This document shows positions 1 through 9,900 of a stretch of DNA of 64,000 nucleotides, one piece after another (the stretch's first letter is position 1; each line of letters opens with the position of its first letter). The notes under the pieces were generated by a model. The model ran no database searches. It was not told the DNA's origin and saw only the letters and a program-made list of their open reading frames with translations. Location of the stretch: the NCBI GenBank assembly GCA_905216095.1, contig CAJMSQ010000007.1, forward strand, positions 13,010-77,009. Direction: 5' to 3'. A program made the translations under genes and the position numbers. Source of the stretch: an uncultured bacterium (GTDB lineage Bacteria > Bacteroidota > Bacteroidia > Bacteroidales > Bacteroidaceae).

Positions 1-952
1 TGAACGTGCGCTGACCTGCGCCGGAGAGCAGGAACGGCAGGAATTGCTGAACGTCGTCATCGTGGGCGGAGGCGCCACGGGTGTGGAAATAGCCGGAGCT
101 TTGTCCGAAATGAAGAATTTCGTACTGCCCAAGGACTATCCCGACCTGCCTTCCAGTCTGATGCACATCTATCTGATAGAAGCGGGTCCGCGTCTGCTGG
201 CGGCCATGAGCGAGGAGTCTTCGACACATGTCGAGAAATATCTGCGCGGAATGGGCGTAAACGTGTTGCTCAACAAGATGGTGACCGACTACAAGGACCA
301 CAGGGTCATGCTGAAGGACGGCAGCAGCATCGCCACACGTACTTTCATCTGGGTGAGCGGCGTCGCGGCACAGCCGGTCGGCAACTTAGGAGAGGAACAC
401 CTCGGACGCGGCCGCCGCATCAAGGTGGACGCTTTCAACCGCGTGGAGGGACTGGACGGCGTATTCTGCATCGGAGACCAGTGCATCATGGAGGAAGGCG
501 ACCCCGCATGGGCTGGCGGACATCCGCAACTGGCACAGGTAGCCATCCAGCAGGGAACGCTGTTGGCCAAAAACCTGAAACGCATGGAGAAAGGGAAGGA
601 AATGAAACCTTTCCGCTACCGCAATCTCGGTACGATGGCGACCGTAGGCCGCAACCGGGCGGTAGCCGAATTCAAGAAGGTGAAAATGGCCGGCTTCCTC
701 GCCTGGTTCATGTGGCTGGTCGTACACCTGCGCTCCATTCTCGGCGTGCGCAACAAGATGATAGTCCTGTTCAACTGGATGTGGAACTATTTCTCTTACA
801 GCCAGTCCCTGCGTATGATTATCTACGCCAAGAAGGCCAAGGAGGTCATCGAGAGGGAACAGCGGCTGGCCTCACGCCACTGGGGCACGGACCTGATGAG
901 CGAAGGTTCGGAAGAAGTGAAAAAGACAGACAACACATCAAAAGAAGAATAA
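1..952 (+). CDS. ndh: Type II NADH:quinone oxidoreductase (NDH-2), 5'-truncated by window edge
   Basis: Membrane-associated FAD enzyme passing electrons from NADH to quinone without pumping protons. The reading frame is open from base 2, so the start lies outside the window. Seen: the second dinucleotide-binding motif VVIVGGGATGVEIAG, the FCIGDQC segment where the flavin is held in this family, QLAQVAIQQG near the quinone side, and an aromatic, amphipathic C-terminus (FLAWFMWLVVHL ... NWMWNYFSYS) typical of the NDH-2 membrane anchor. The tail ends with an acidic/lysine-rich stretch. The stop is only 3 bp before the riboflavin synthase ATG, so the two are probably co-transcribed. Family assignment is strong; the N-terminal FAD motif cannot be seen. 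Confidence 0.93.
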   Translation, partial: ERALTCAGEQERQELLNVVIVGGGATGVEIAGALSEMKNFVLPKDYPDLPSSLMHIYLIEAGPRLLAAMSEESSTHVEKYLRGMGVNVLLNKMVTDYKDHRVMLKDGSSIATRTFIWVSGVAAQPVGNLGEEHLGRGRRIKVDAFNRVEGLDGVFCIGDQCIMEEGDPAWAGGHPQLAQVAIQQGTLLAKNLKRMEKGKEMKPFRYRNLGTMATVGRNRAVAEFKKVKMAGFLAWFMWLVVHLRSILGVRNKMIVLFNWMWNYFSYSQSLRMIIYAKKAKEVIEREQRLASRHWGTDLMSEGSEEVKKTDNTSKEE

Positions 953-955
953 AGT

Positions 956-1558
956 ATGTTTTCGGGAATCGTAGAAGCCACGGCACGTGTCACAGGCATT
1001 GAGAAAGACAAGGAAAACCTGCACATCACGCTGGAATGTCCTTTCGCGAACGAATTGAAGATAGACCAGAGTGTGGCGCATAACGGGGTTTGCCTGACCG
1101 TCGTGCGACAGGAGGGGAACACCTACACGGTAACGGCCATCGAAGAAACGCTGCACCGCTCCAACCTGGGCGGACTGCAACCGGGGGATGAGGTGAATGT
1201 GGAACGTTCCATGCAGATGAACGGCCGGCTGGACGGGCACATCGTACAGGGTCACGTGGACCAGACTGCGGAATGTATAGCCCTCGAGACAGCGGAAGGC
1301 AGTTACATTTACACTTTCAGGTATCAGTTCAACCGCGAAATGGCCCGACGCGGATATTTCACCGTGGACAAAGGCAGTGTGACGGTCAATGGCGTAAGCC
1401 TGACCGTATGCAACCCGACCGATGACACGTTCCAGGTGTGCATCATACCTTTTACTTACGAGCACACCAACTTCCATGCCATCAAGGTAGGCACTTGCGT
1501 AAACATTGAATTCGATATACTGGGAAAATACATCAGCAGACTGCAACATTGGGCCTGA
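956..1558 (+). CDS. ribE: Riboflavin synthase, alpha chain
   Basis: Converts two molecules of 6,7-dimethyl-8-ribityllumazine into riboflavin plus the pyrimidine substrate, the last step of riboflavin synthesis. The 200-residue length and two tandem lumazine-binding repeats (about 1-97 and 98-200) are as expected. The N-terminal MFSGIVE is the family signature; repeat markers NGVCLTV and NGVSLTV appear at equivalent places in the two halves, as does GHVD in the second repeat. It starts 3 bp after the NDH-2 stop, which links supply of the flavin precursor to a flavoenzyme. A strong hairpin follows the gene. Confidence 0.96.
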   Translation: MFSGIVEATARVTGIEKDKENLHITLECPFANELKIDQSVAHNGVCLTVVRQEGNTYTVTAIEETLHRSNLGGLQPGDEVNVERSMQMNGRLDGHIVQGHVDQTAECIALETAEGSYIYTFRYQFNREMARRGYFTVDKGSVTVNGVSLTVCNPTDDTFQVCIIPFTYEHTNFHAIKVGTCVNIEFDILGKYISRLQHWA

Positions 1559-1605
1559 AAAAATCTGACAGCCCGCACGACAGAGGCACATTTCCCTGTG
1601 ACTAT

Positions 1606-1650
1606 AAAACAAGGTGGATATCATCAGAGGGATATCCACCTTGTTTTTTA
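1606..1650. terminator. Bidirectional intrinsic terminator between convergent genes
   Basis: A perfect 17-bp inverted repeat (1606-1622 with 1631-1647) with an 8-nt loop. Its A/T-rich flanks supply a T-run on both strands. It separates the plus-strand ribE from the minus-strand lipoprotein gene. Confidence 0.88.
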
Positions 1651-1673
1651 TATTAATCCAAAGACATCGGAGC

Positions 1674-2177
1674 TTATCTGAGCACGTAGGATTTTCCACT
1701 CTTGCCCTTTGCCCGGAAAACCGTATCGTTCAGTTCCTCGATTTCCACCCAGTCACGGTTTTCTCCGTCTTTCAGGATAAGATGACAATTATATATGTCA
1801 TAATCCTTGACGAACTTGTTCAGTTGCGAAAGGTTGATCATGACTCCCAAGGCCTCGTTGTTGTCGCGTGTGGTAATAGCGTAACGGGCCGTATCATTGC
1901 GCTCACCGTATATCACCCCATATTCGTTTCCCTTGTCATTCTCGGAGGTCAAAGCAAGTTCCCATTCGCTGCCGTCGTCGGCCACCAACGTGAAACCACC
2001 CTGTCCGAAGCCATCGGCATGACCGTAGATAGTGGAGTCCGCCTCCGTCCATTCGGGAACAGTATTAACAACTTTCAGACTGTCGTCCGCTACCTGCCGG
2101 TCGGCCTTGTTATTGCCTCCACATGCCGTAAAAAGCGCAAGTGTCGCGACCGTACATACAACAAATAAACCTTTCAT
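1674..2177 (-). CDS. Hypothetical lipoprotein
   Basis: A 167-residue protein that I do not recognise. It begins with a short charged N-terminus, a hydrophobic stretch and the lipobox LFTAC, so Cys19 should be lipidated and residues 20-167 should lie outside the inner membrane, probably in the periplasm or at the outer membrane. The mature part is rich in Asp/Gly and has short repeated beta-like stretches. No catalytic motif is visible. It is monocistronic, converging with ribE and divergent from rpsA. Confidence 0.8.
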   Translation of the reverse strand: MKGLFVVCTVATLALFTACGGNNKADRQVADDSLKVVNTVPEWTEADSTIYGHADGFGQGGFTLVADDGSEWELALTSENDKGNEYGVIYGERNDTARYAITTRDNNEALGVMINLSQLNKFVKDYDIYNCHLILKDGENRDWVEIEELNDTVFRAKGKSGKSYVLR

Positions 2178-2275
2178 ATTGACAAAGCTTTGATTTTGGC
2201 GGCTAAGTTACACATTTATTTCTACTTATATGCACAAAAAAGGCTGTAAAAGATTGCCGTCTCAAAAAAATAGCG

Positions 2276-2283
2276 TATATTTG
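2276..2283 (+). promoter_or_regulatory. Bacteroidales -7 box of rpsA promoter
   Basis: TATATTTG matches the TAnnTTTG consensus of Bacteroidetes primary-sigma promoters, with a TTG-containing -33 region near 2254. Transcription would start about 55 nt before the S1 ATG, leaving a short A/T-rich leader. Confidence 0.7.
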
Positions 2284-2344
2284 CGGCGTTTTAGACAACA
2301 TAAAGTCCAACATTTTTAATTAACTTATTTACTAACAACTATTA

Positions 2345-4132
2345 ATGGAGAATCTAAAGAACATTGCACCCCTGTCTGACTTTGACTGGAATGCATTCGA
2401 AAACGGAGTTGCCGACAGCACTCAAAGCAAAGACGAGCTGGAGAAGGCTTACGACAGCACCCTCGGTCGTGTAAACGAAAACGAGGTGGTTGAAGGAACG
2501 GTTATCTCTATCAACAAGCGCGAAGTCGTTGTGAACATCGGCTACAAGAGCGACGGCATCATCCCTGTCAATGAGTTCCGTTACAATCCTGACCTCAAAA
2601 TCGGCGATACCGTCGAGGTTTACGTTGAGAACCAGGAGGACAAAAAAGGACAGTTGGTTCTTTCTCACAAGAAGGCTCGCGCAAGCAAGTCTTGGGAGCG
2701 CGTAAACGAGGCTCTCGACAACAAGGAAGTGGTCAAAGGTTACATCAAGTGCCGTACGAAGGGCGGTATGATTGTCGATGTATTCGGCATCGAGGCATTC
2801 CTTCCCGGTTCTCAGATTGACGTTAAGCCCATCCGCGACTACGATGTATTCGTAGGCAAAACCATGGAATTCCAGATTGTAAAAATCAATCAGGAATACA
2901 AGAACGTTGTCGTATCCCACAAGGCGCTTATCGAGGCTGAGCTGGAAGCCCAGAAGCAGGAAATCATTTCCAAACTCGAAAAAGGACAGGTGCTCGAAGG
3001 TTCTGTCAAGAATATCACGCCTTACGGTGTGTTCATCGACCTTGGCGGCGTAGACGGTCTCATCCACATCACCGACCTCAGCTGGGGCCGCGTAAACGAT
3101 CCGCACGAGATTGTAGACCTCGACCAGAAGCTCAACGTCGTTATCCTCGACTTCGATGAGGAAAAGAAGCGCATCGCCCTCGGTCTGAAGCAGCTCACTC
3201 CCCATCCTTGGGATGCCCTCGATGCAGAGCTCAAGGTAGGTGACAAAGTCAAAGGCCGCGTGGTCGTTATGGCCGATTACGGTGCTTTTGTCGAAATCGC
3301 ACCGGGTGTCGAAGGCCTGATTCACGTCAGCGAAATGAGCTGGAGCCAGCACTTGCGCTCTGCTCAGGATTTCCTGAAGGTTGGCGACGAGGTTGAAGCC
3401 GTTATCCTGACGCTCGACCGCACGGAACGCAAGATGTCTCTCGGCATCAAGCAGCTCAAGGAAGACCCTTGGAAGGACATTGAAGTGAAATATCCCGTAA
3501 ACTCCAAGCACCAGGCCAAAGTTCGTAACTTCACCAACTTCGGTGTCTTCGTTGAACTTGAAGAAGGTGTAGACGGCCTCATCCACATCTCCGACCTCTC
3601 TTGGACGAAGAAGGTGAAACATCCTTCCGAATTCACCCAGATCGGTGCTGCCATTGAGGTAGTGGTTCTCGAAATAGACAAGGACAACCGTCGTCTCAGC
3701 CTCGGCCACAAGCAGCTTGAGGAAAATCCTTGGGATGTATTTGAAACCGTATTTACGGACGGAAGCATTCACGAGGGAACCATCATCGAGATGCTTGACA
3801 AGGGTGCCGTAGTACAGCTTGAGTATGGTGTGGAAGGCTTTGCTACTCCCAAGCACCTCGTCAAGGAAGACGGCAGTCACGCCCAGCTCAATGAGAAATT
3901 GCCTTTCAAGGTAATTGAATTCAACAAGGACAGCAAGCGCATCATTCTCTCCCACAGCCGTACGTTCGAGGACGTTCAGCGTGCTGAGGCCCGTGCAGAA
4001 AAGAAAGCTACACGCAAGTCTGCCAAGAAGGAAGACAGCACTGCTACTATCCAGAACCAGGCCGCTTCCACCAGCTTGGGCGATAACGACGCTCTCGCTG
4101 CCTTGAAGGCAAAAATGGAAAAAGGCGAATAA
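2345..4132 (+). CDS. rpsA: 30S ribosomal protein S1
   Basis: RNA-binding protein of the small subunit that helps recruit mRNA; in Bacteroidetes it is especially relevant because Shine-Dalgarno sites are weak. It has 595 residues and a series of S1 (OB-fold) repeats. Repeats three to five are clearest, each with a G-V/A-FV-E/D-L...GVDGLIHISDLSW pattern, followed by a more divergent sixth repeat. The C-terminus is a Lys/Ala-rich tail (from about residue 550). The leader is A/T-rich without an obvious Shine-Dalgarno sequence. The gene stands alone with its own promoter and terminator, as expected for a highly expressed ribosomal gene. Confidence 0.96.
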   Translation: MENLKNIAPLSDFDWNAFENGVADSTQSKDELEKAYDSTLGRVNENEVVEGTVISINKREVVVNIGYKSDGIIPVNEFRYNPDLKIGDTVEVYVENQEDKKGQLVLSHKKARASKSWERVNEALDNKEVVKGYIKCRTKGGMIVDVFGIEAFLPGSQIDVKPIRDYDVFVGKTMEFQIVKINQEYKNVVVSHKALIEAELEAQKQEIISKLEKGQVLEGSVKNITPYGVFIDLGGVDGLIHITDLSWGRVNDPHEIVDLDQKLNVVILDFDEEKKRIALGLKQLTPHPWDALDAELKVGDKVKGRVVVMADYGAFVEIAPGVEGLIHVSEMSWSQHLRSAQDFLKVGDEVEAVILTLDRTERKMSLGIKQLKEDPWKDIEVKYPVNSKHQAKVRNFTNFGVFVELEEGVDGLIHISDLSWTKKVKHPSEFTQIGAAIEVVVLEIDKDNRRLSLGHKQLEENPWDVFETVFTDGSIHEGTIIEMLDKGAVVQLEYGVEGFATPKHLVKEDGSHAQLNEKLPFKVIEFNKDSKRIILSHSRTFEDVQRAEARAEKKATRKSAKKEDSTATIQNQAASTSLGDNDALAALKAKMEKGE

Positions 4133-4200
4133 ATCAGTGAAGGCATGAAGATGGCCAAGTGCCTATGATGCACAAAACCATCAGCAGCTAAATACAATGA

Positions 4201-4235
4201 AACAGCGGAAGGCAGCAGCTTTCCGCTGTTTTTCT
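4201..4235 (+). terminator. Intrinsic terminator of rpsA
   Basis: 10-bp stem AACAGCGGAA/TTCCGCTGTT with a 10-nt loop, followed by TTTC and further T-rich sequence, about 70 bp after the rpsA stop. Confidence 0.82.
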
Positions 4236-4310
4236 TATTCATCCCGGGCAACAACAAGCCGCAATCGGGCACTAAAATGTTAGGACATCAAACTTTATAG
4301 GCATCCGACG

Positions 4311-4355
4311 AAACAAAAAGAGCAGTGAAACAGGCTTATGCCTCCTCACTGCTCT
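4311..4355 (-). terminator. Intrinsic terminator of the SIMPL-domain gene
   Basis: 10-bp stem AGAGCAGTGA (4319-4328) with TCACTGCTCT (4346-4355) and a small AGGC/GCCT hairpin in the loop. On the minus strand the stem is followed by CTTTTTGTTT. It lies 35 bp after the stop at 4390. Confidence 0.75.
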
Positions 4356-4389
4356 CATTTTGTTTATTTATTCCTTTGAAAGAATATCT

Positions 4390-5094
4390 TTATGACTTCA
4401 GGTAATAATCCACCGATGTGACAACACGAATTTTCTTTATATAAGGAGTAAATTGGTCGCGGTCCTCGATGGAGAACAAGCCTTGCGTGGCATTCTTTAT
4501 CTTTCCCAAGCTGCTTTCCGAATCTTTTGCGAACTTCTCGGCAGCCTCACGCGCATTCTTGGTGGCTTCCTCTATCATCTCAGGCTTAATCTTGTTCAAA
4601 CTCTGAAACTCATACTGCGGCGTCATGCCGTATTCCTGTGCCGAAATGGCCACGCCCTCGCGAAGCAACTCGCCCATACGCGGAATCAAGCCACGGACGG
4701 TCTCTACCTGACTGGTGGAAACCGTAAGCGTAGAAGTCACATTGTAGCGGTCACGCTCTGACTGCCGTTCGTTATAACGGTCGGCACGCAAATCTATAAT
4801 CTGGGGAGCACCCACATTAATCTCATCTGCCTTCACTCCATTCCTTTTCAAGAAAGAAACAATCTTATTGTTGGCCGTATTTATATCGTCATAAAGCGCC
4901 TGTAAATCGTTTCCCGTAGTTTTATATACTATGGGCCAGATTACATGGTCGGCCATCACTTCGCGTTCCGCCAGGCCACGAACAGATACCTCCCTGTCAC
5001 GTTGGGCCAGCCCGCACAAGCCCCAATACACACACAAGCCCAGCAGGGCTAAGCCTACGGCAAGAATAACGGATTCGATACGATAATTCTTCAT
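4390..5094 (-). CDS. SIMPL (DUF541) domain membrane-anchored protein
   Basis: 234 residues: one N-terminal membrane segment (about 8-28), then a SIMPL/DUF541 domain facing the periplasm. Family marks are VSVRGLAEREV at the start of the domain, a strand with TSTLTVST, a long helical segment AREAAEKFAKDSESSLGKI, and the terminal VTSVDYYLKS strand typical of Bacteroidetes members. SIMPL proteins of Gram-negatives are linked to envelope and oxidative stress tolerance, but no biochemical role is firm. It is divergent in expression from ispF: a 16-bp inverted repeat lies upstream, and a weak -7-like TATCTTTA (minus strand, 5133-5140) may be its promoter. Confidence 0.85.
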   Translation of the reverse strand: MKNYRIESVILAVGLALLGLCVYWGLCGLAQRDREVSVRGLAEREVMADHVIWPIVYKTTGNDLQALYDDINTANNKIVSFLKRNGVKADEINVGAPQIIDLRADRYNERQSERDRYNVTSTLTVSTSQVETVRGLIPRMGELLREGVAISAQEYGMTPQYEFQSLNKIKPEMIEEATKNAREAAEKFAKDSESSLGKIKNATQGLFSIEDRDQFTPYIKKIRVVTSVDYYLKS

Positions 5095-5144
5095 TGTAGT
5101 CTCAATTTTATATTACACAATAAATTCGAGGATAAAGATACGAC

Positions 5145-5212
5145 ATTCCCTTTGGTCTGAGGAACAAGCCCACCCGATTAACGTGGATTTAACAAATCAG
5201 ACCAAAGGGAAT
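5145..5212. repeat. Perfect 16-bp inverted repeat with 36-bp spacer
   Basis: ATTCCCTTTGGTCTGA at 5145-5160 is the exact reverse complement of 5197-5212. It sits between the ispF stop (5238) and the start of the SIMPL gene (5094). It may end transcription of the porU-porV-ispF operon as a long-loop hairpin, but no T-run follows on the minus strand. Confidence 0.7.
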
Positions 5213-5237
5213 CAAAAGAATCCGGGAGATGCGCGGC

Positions 5238-5720
5238 TCAGCCGGCTTTTTCAATCAAGGCCACCGCATAAGCCGAAATACCTTCCTGCCGGCCGGTAAA
5301 ACCTAACTTCTCGGTTGTGGTTGCCTTGATGCTGACATCGTCCGGCGTTATGTTCATCAAAGGAGCCAAACAGGCCTTCATGGCATCAATATGTACGGAC
5401 AACTTGGGACGCTCCGCACACACCGTGGCATCTATGTTGCCGATGCTCCATCCGTGCTCAGACAAAAGCGCAGTGGTCTTACGCAACAGAATCTTGCTGT
5501 CTATGCCTGAATATTCGTCGGCCGTATCCGGAAAGTGGTAACCGATATCCCGCAATGCGGCAGCCCCCAGCAGCGCGTCACAGATGGCATGTATCAACAC
5601 ATCGGCGTCGCTATGTCCCAACAATCCTGCGGTATGTTCAATCTTTATGCCTCCCAACCATAAATCCCGGTCCGGAACCAGTTTATGGACGTCATATCCC
5701 ATTCCTACTCTTACTTTCAT
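5238..5720 (-). CDS. ispF: 2-C-methyl-D-erythritol 2,4-cyclodiphosphate synthase
   Basis: Fifth step of the MEP isoprenoid pathway: closes the cyclic diphosphate from CDP-ME-2-phosphate. The 160-residue length is normal. Metal and substrate motifs are present: GYDVHKL at the N-terminus (Asp/His zinc ligands), GHSDADVLIHA, DIGYHFPDT, and the C-terminal ATTTEKLGFTGRQEGI CDP-binding stretch. It is the last gene of the minus-strand run that includes porU and porV, 13 bp after porV; the next MEP enzyme in the window, dxr, is at 38.8 kb. Confidence 0.97.
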   Translation of the reverse strand: MKVRVGMGYDVHKLVPDRDLWLGGIKIEHTAGLLGHSDADVLIHAICDALLGAAALRDIGYHFPDTADEYSGIDSKILLRKTTALLSEHGWSIGNIDATVCAERPKLSVHIDAMKACLAPLMNITPDDVSIKATTTEKLGFTGRQEGISAYAVALIEKAG

Positions 5721-5733
5721 GACAAACTATGAT

Positions 5734-6900
5734 TTATCTGCGACCGAAGAAGTCCCTGATACCATCCATATCGAAGGCAAGGGAAACACGCAAGGTCTGG
5801 TCCAGTGGATTGCTCGGGGTGGTTGCAATCGTATAGGCCGCATCTACCGACAAGACATTCATACGAAATCCTGCGCCGGCCGTAAAATATTTACGGTTAC
5901 CCTGCATTTCGCTTTCGTGATGATAGCCTCCGCGCAACGAGAACTTATCATTATAAACATATTCGGCACCTATGCTCCACTGTATTTCTTCCAACTCGCC
6001 CTTGAAGCCTCTCTCCGAATCTCCGAAACTCTTGAAGATGCCGGAGATGGAAGACATGTCATAATAATCCTTACGAATTCTTTCCTCATACTCCTGATTG
6101 GTCTCATCATCCAGCTGCAAAGGTTTGGAAGGAACCAGCAACTTATTGAAGTCCGCACTGATGGAAAAACGGTTGTACTCGTTAATCGGTATCATATAGC
6201 TGAATCCCAAGCGAAGATTGGTTGGAATAAAATAAGAATAGTCATCTCCGAAATTTATCTTGGTACCAATATTACTGATGTTCAGACCTATGCCCAACTG
6301 GCACTCGCGACTGCCCATCATCACATAGTTATTATAATAACAAGCTATGTCGGCCGCAAACGCAGAACCGGGAGACCTGCTGTCATCACGGGGATCGGAC
6401 AAGTTGGAATACATATACCGGAGCGCAACAGCCGCCGAGAACTTCTCACTCAACATCCGGGAATAAGCTACGTCCACAGCCATTTCGTAAGGTTTGACAG
6501 ACATGGCCGCATCATCGGTGGCTACATCTCCCAAAGTAAAGTATCGCAGCGAGGCACTGACCGCCTGATAATCTCCCAGACGGACATAGCCGGTCGCATT
6601 GAGCAGCGCGATGTCATTAACCAGCTGGCGCAACCACGGCGTATAGTTGATAGCCAGTCCGGCCCGGCTGATGGTAAACGGGTATTTGGCGGGGTTCCAA
6701 CTCTGGGAATTGACATCCGGGTCAGTGGCAGCACCAATATCACCCATACCGGCCGAGCGAGCATCTCCCGCAATGGTCTGCGACGTCACGGCCGTCATGA
6801 CAGGATTAAACTTATCCTTCAGGTCTCCGTCATCTGCCCATGTCGTCTGACACATCACCAGCAACGCAGCCCACAAACATATCTTTTTTTTCTGTTTCAT
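5734..6900 (-). CDS. porV: T9SS outer-membrane protein PorV (LptO/PG27 family)
   Basis: 388-residue FadL-type outer-membrane barrel. In the type IX secretion system, PorV takes substrates from the SprA translocon and brings them to the PorU sortase. Seen: signal peptide (about 1-22, ending TWA-D), a DARSAGMGDIGAATDPDVNSQ segment characteristic of PorV, repeated amphipathic strands, and the C-terminal SLAFDMDGIRDFFGRR. It follows porU by 53 bp on the same strand, in line with the common porU-porV pairing. I see no missing barrel region. Confidence 0.95.
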   Translation of the reverse strand: MKQKKKICLWAALLVMCQTTWADDGDLKDKFNPVMTAVTSQTIAGDARSAGMGDIGAATDPDVNSQSWNPAKYPFTISRAGLAINYTPWLRQLVNDIALLNATGYVRLGDYQAVSASLRYFTLGDVATDDAAMSVKPYEMAVDVAYSRMLSEKFSAAVALRYMYSNLSDPRDDSRSPGSAFAADIACYYNNYVMMGSRECQLGIGLNISNIGTKINFGDDYSYFIPTNLRLGFSYMIPINEYNRFSISADFNKLLVPSKPLQLDDETNQEYEERIRKDYYDMSSISGIFKSFGDSERGFKGELEEIQWSIGAEYVYNDKFSLRGGYHHESEMQGNRKYFTAGAGFRMNVLSVDAAYTIATTPSNPLDQTLRVSLAFDMDGIRDFFGRR

Positions 6901-6953
6901 ACCTTTTACAACTTTTGAATGACCCTACAAGAGTAAACTCTATATTAGGAAAT

Positions 6954-9900
6954 TTATTGCTTAATAATCACCATTTTTTTCGCATCGGTTTCCATTTCTC
7001 TGTTCGCGCCGGTCACTTTTGCGCGATACAGATATACGCCGGCCGGAAGCGGCACACCGGCTGCGTTTGTAAGGTTCCAGTTCTTCGTATGATAGCCTGA
7101 CGCACTCGTAACACTTTCCGCAGCGGAAATCCATACAAGTTTGCCCATCATGTCATACACTTCAATGATAACGCTGACATCGGAATCGTGCTCCGGCAAC
7201 AGGGTAACGAAACTGGTTGTCGTATAAACGGGATTACGGGTCGCACTTACCTCAAAACCGGCCATATCACGGCTGCCCACATAAAAGTCCAGCACCGACG
7301 TAGCGGGATTATTGTTCACATCCCACACCTTGAAAGACAGACTATGCTTCCCTGCTGAAAGCCCGGTCAGCGGATACGTGACCGTTCCCGTCCGGTAACT
7401 GCCGAAATCGTAGGAAAAATACTCATTCAGCACGTGGGTGTTCTGAACATCATTATCCAAGGTCAGTTCCAAATCGTGTCCCACACTGATACCCGAGACA
7501 TTGATGCCGCAATCATCGCTCACCTCCGCCACAAAAACGGCATCCGGTCCCACAATCCCGCCATTCGGGAAGTCAGGCGTATTCAGATACAGATAAACCG
7601 TAGGAGCGGTCTTGTCCGGCTCGACAGTCGAGTCCGTTCCATCGAGATAGAACTGATCATTATGCCCATGCGCCTCCATCGAATGGTCCTTGTTCACCGC
7701 ATACAGCATGATGCGGCCGGAATCTTCGGTGTAACTGATGTCACGAGGAATAGAAACCTCGACAGAAAACCTTCCGGCCATCACCGAATCCTGTCCCTCA
7801 AAGATGACCTTGGTCCTGTCATTATATTCCATCGGTTTGGAGGTTAAATAATCATTCTTCTTGCACACTATCTTCTCCATACGGTCCATCACGGTGACTG
7901 ACACGAGCCCGTCAAACCCAGTCGCAATGCCCGTACCCTGCGCCACGTATCCGCTGAAACGGGCTACCGAACCGGCCTTCAACTGGAAACGTTCTCCATC
8001 AGCCAGTTTATAACCATTGATACTATCTATCACCATACGATGCGTAGGCACGGCAAGTGATAATGCAGGGTCTCCCAAAAGCACATACTTCAGTTTGTTG
8101 AACGTCCTGTCCACATCGCCACTACCTTCAATAAGCCCGACTTTGGTCAAGCGCAGAGCCTCTCCCATCGGATACGCCTTCCCGTTGTCCGACGTACTCA
8201 GCACATTATTGGTAAATCTGGCATTGATGCTTCTATTATAATTGGAATAGACCGAACGTGAGGCACACATCATCGCAATAGCCCCACCGTCAGGATTACC
8301 AAGGGCAACGCGCCCTATATCCTGCGTCTGCGTATCGTACGGACATATCTCGCACGAAGCCAACACCCACAACGGAAAACGCCCCGACGAGGATAGGCGA
8401 AAATCATCATCGGTAAGCAGGTTCGAATGGGATATCTGCAACGGACTTCCATGCCCTGTGTAGTTAAACATCAAGGCACCCTGTTTCATATAATTCCGAA
8501 GCAAAGACGTTACCTGAGGATAAGAAAAACCGGTGGCGGAAGAAGTGCGTTTATAAGCATCCCAATACACCTTACGCAGATATATGTCATTTCCATGTTG
8601 CGCTTCCATTTTCTTCACCACCTCTTCGGCATCGTCCATGTGCAGGTTGTCATTGATGTCATCCGCCAGAAAATAGATTTTATTCTTCCAGTTTCCCACT
8701 TCCCCGTTGTCCATATAGGCTATGACCTTGTCCACATAGACCGTGGCGGTGCTTTCGTCCGTGCAGGGGAAACGTCCGATACCCAGGTCCAGTTTATTGG
8801 TTACGTAAGACAGGCCTTCGCCATCGTCCAGCCAGCCATAGAAATCGTCCGTGACATAACTGTCGATTTTTCCATGCAGGATTTCCGTTTTCACATAACT
8901 TCTGGATTCGGTATTCAGTTCAAAAGACAACAAGAAATCGTCCGGCGAGCAGGAACGCCAGTCCGAAGTAATCATACGGTTGTCCCACGCACAATCACCG
9001 AAGAGCAACAGATACTTGGGCAGGTCAGCGTCGGTTTCGGCCCTGTCATACAACATCTTCATGAAGCGTCTGTAAGCCGAAGCATCGGGCGTGCCGGAAG
9101 AGAACTCGTTATACAGTTGCTGTGCGGTAACCACCGCCACACGAAGTCCGTCTTTCTGCCGATGAGCCTCGGCAAGCCGTTCGGCCTGAGCGGTCAGTTT
9201 TCCACCGGAAGGCACAATGATGACCATATCCTGCGGAGCGGACGCATGCAAATCCTGGTTCGGAACCTCTCCCGCCACCTGTGGCGAAGGATACTCCTTG
9301 TTTACATCCACTATGACATATCTATCCCGTGCGTCGGGTATACCTACCAGCAATGTACCGCCTTCCAGTGTTCCGGCCATGTCGGCCATCGGGCTTCCGG
9401 CCGTAGCTATCCGCCACACATGTGTAGAGGCAGATGCATTGGAAATGCTCAAAGCCGCTTTCCCGTCCCTGTTCAGGGAAAAGGCATATCCCCCGTCAGC
9501 GGCATCCAGTCGCTTAGGGTACGAAAAACGGATGTAATTCAAACGCGCATCCGTCCCCGAGGGAAGAGAGAAAGCAACCTGATTCTCACCGGACAGGTGT
9601 TCCGTCTTAAAAGAATAGCGGGCCTCACGCGCACTCTGCTCACTGCCCAGCTTTTCTATGGACATGCGTCCCAGAGACGCACCGTTCAGTTCCACCTGAA
9701 CCGATGTTGCCACACTGTTCGCGGCGGCCAGCCCGACATCCACGGTGGTCTGCTGCCCGCTGACGAGTCCCGGTGCGGCCAGACGGAATGTGTGCGACGT
9801 TCCCTGCTTGAAATCATAATCGTCATACAGTTCTCGGCCGCCTGCATAGAAGCTGACGGCATCCTTATCCATCAGTGCGTGATGGCAGACTTCATCTGCC

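Noticed and set aside
2354..3955. 533-codon open frame opposite rpsA
   Set aside because: Reflects the codon bias of ribosomal protein S1; no independent evidence.
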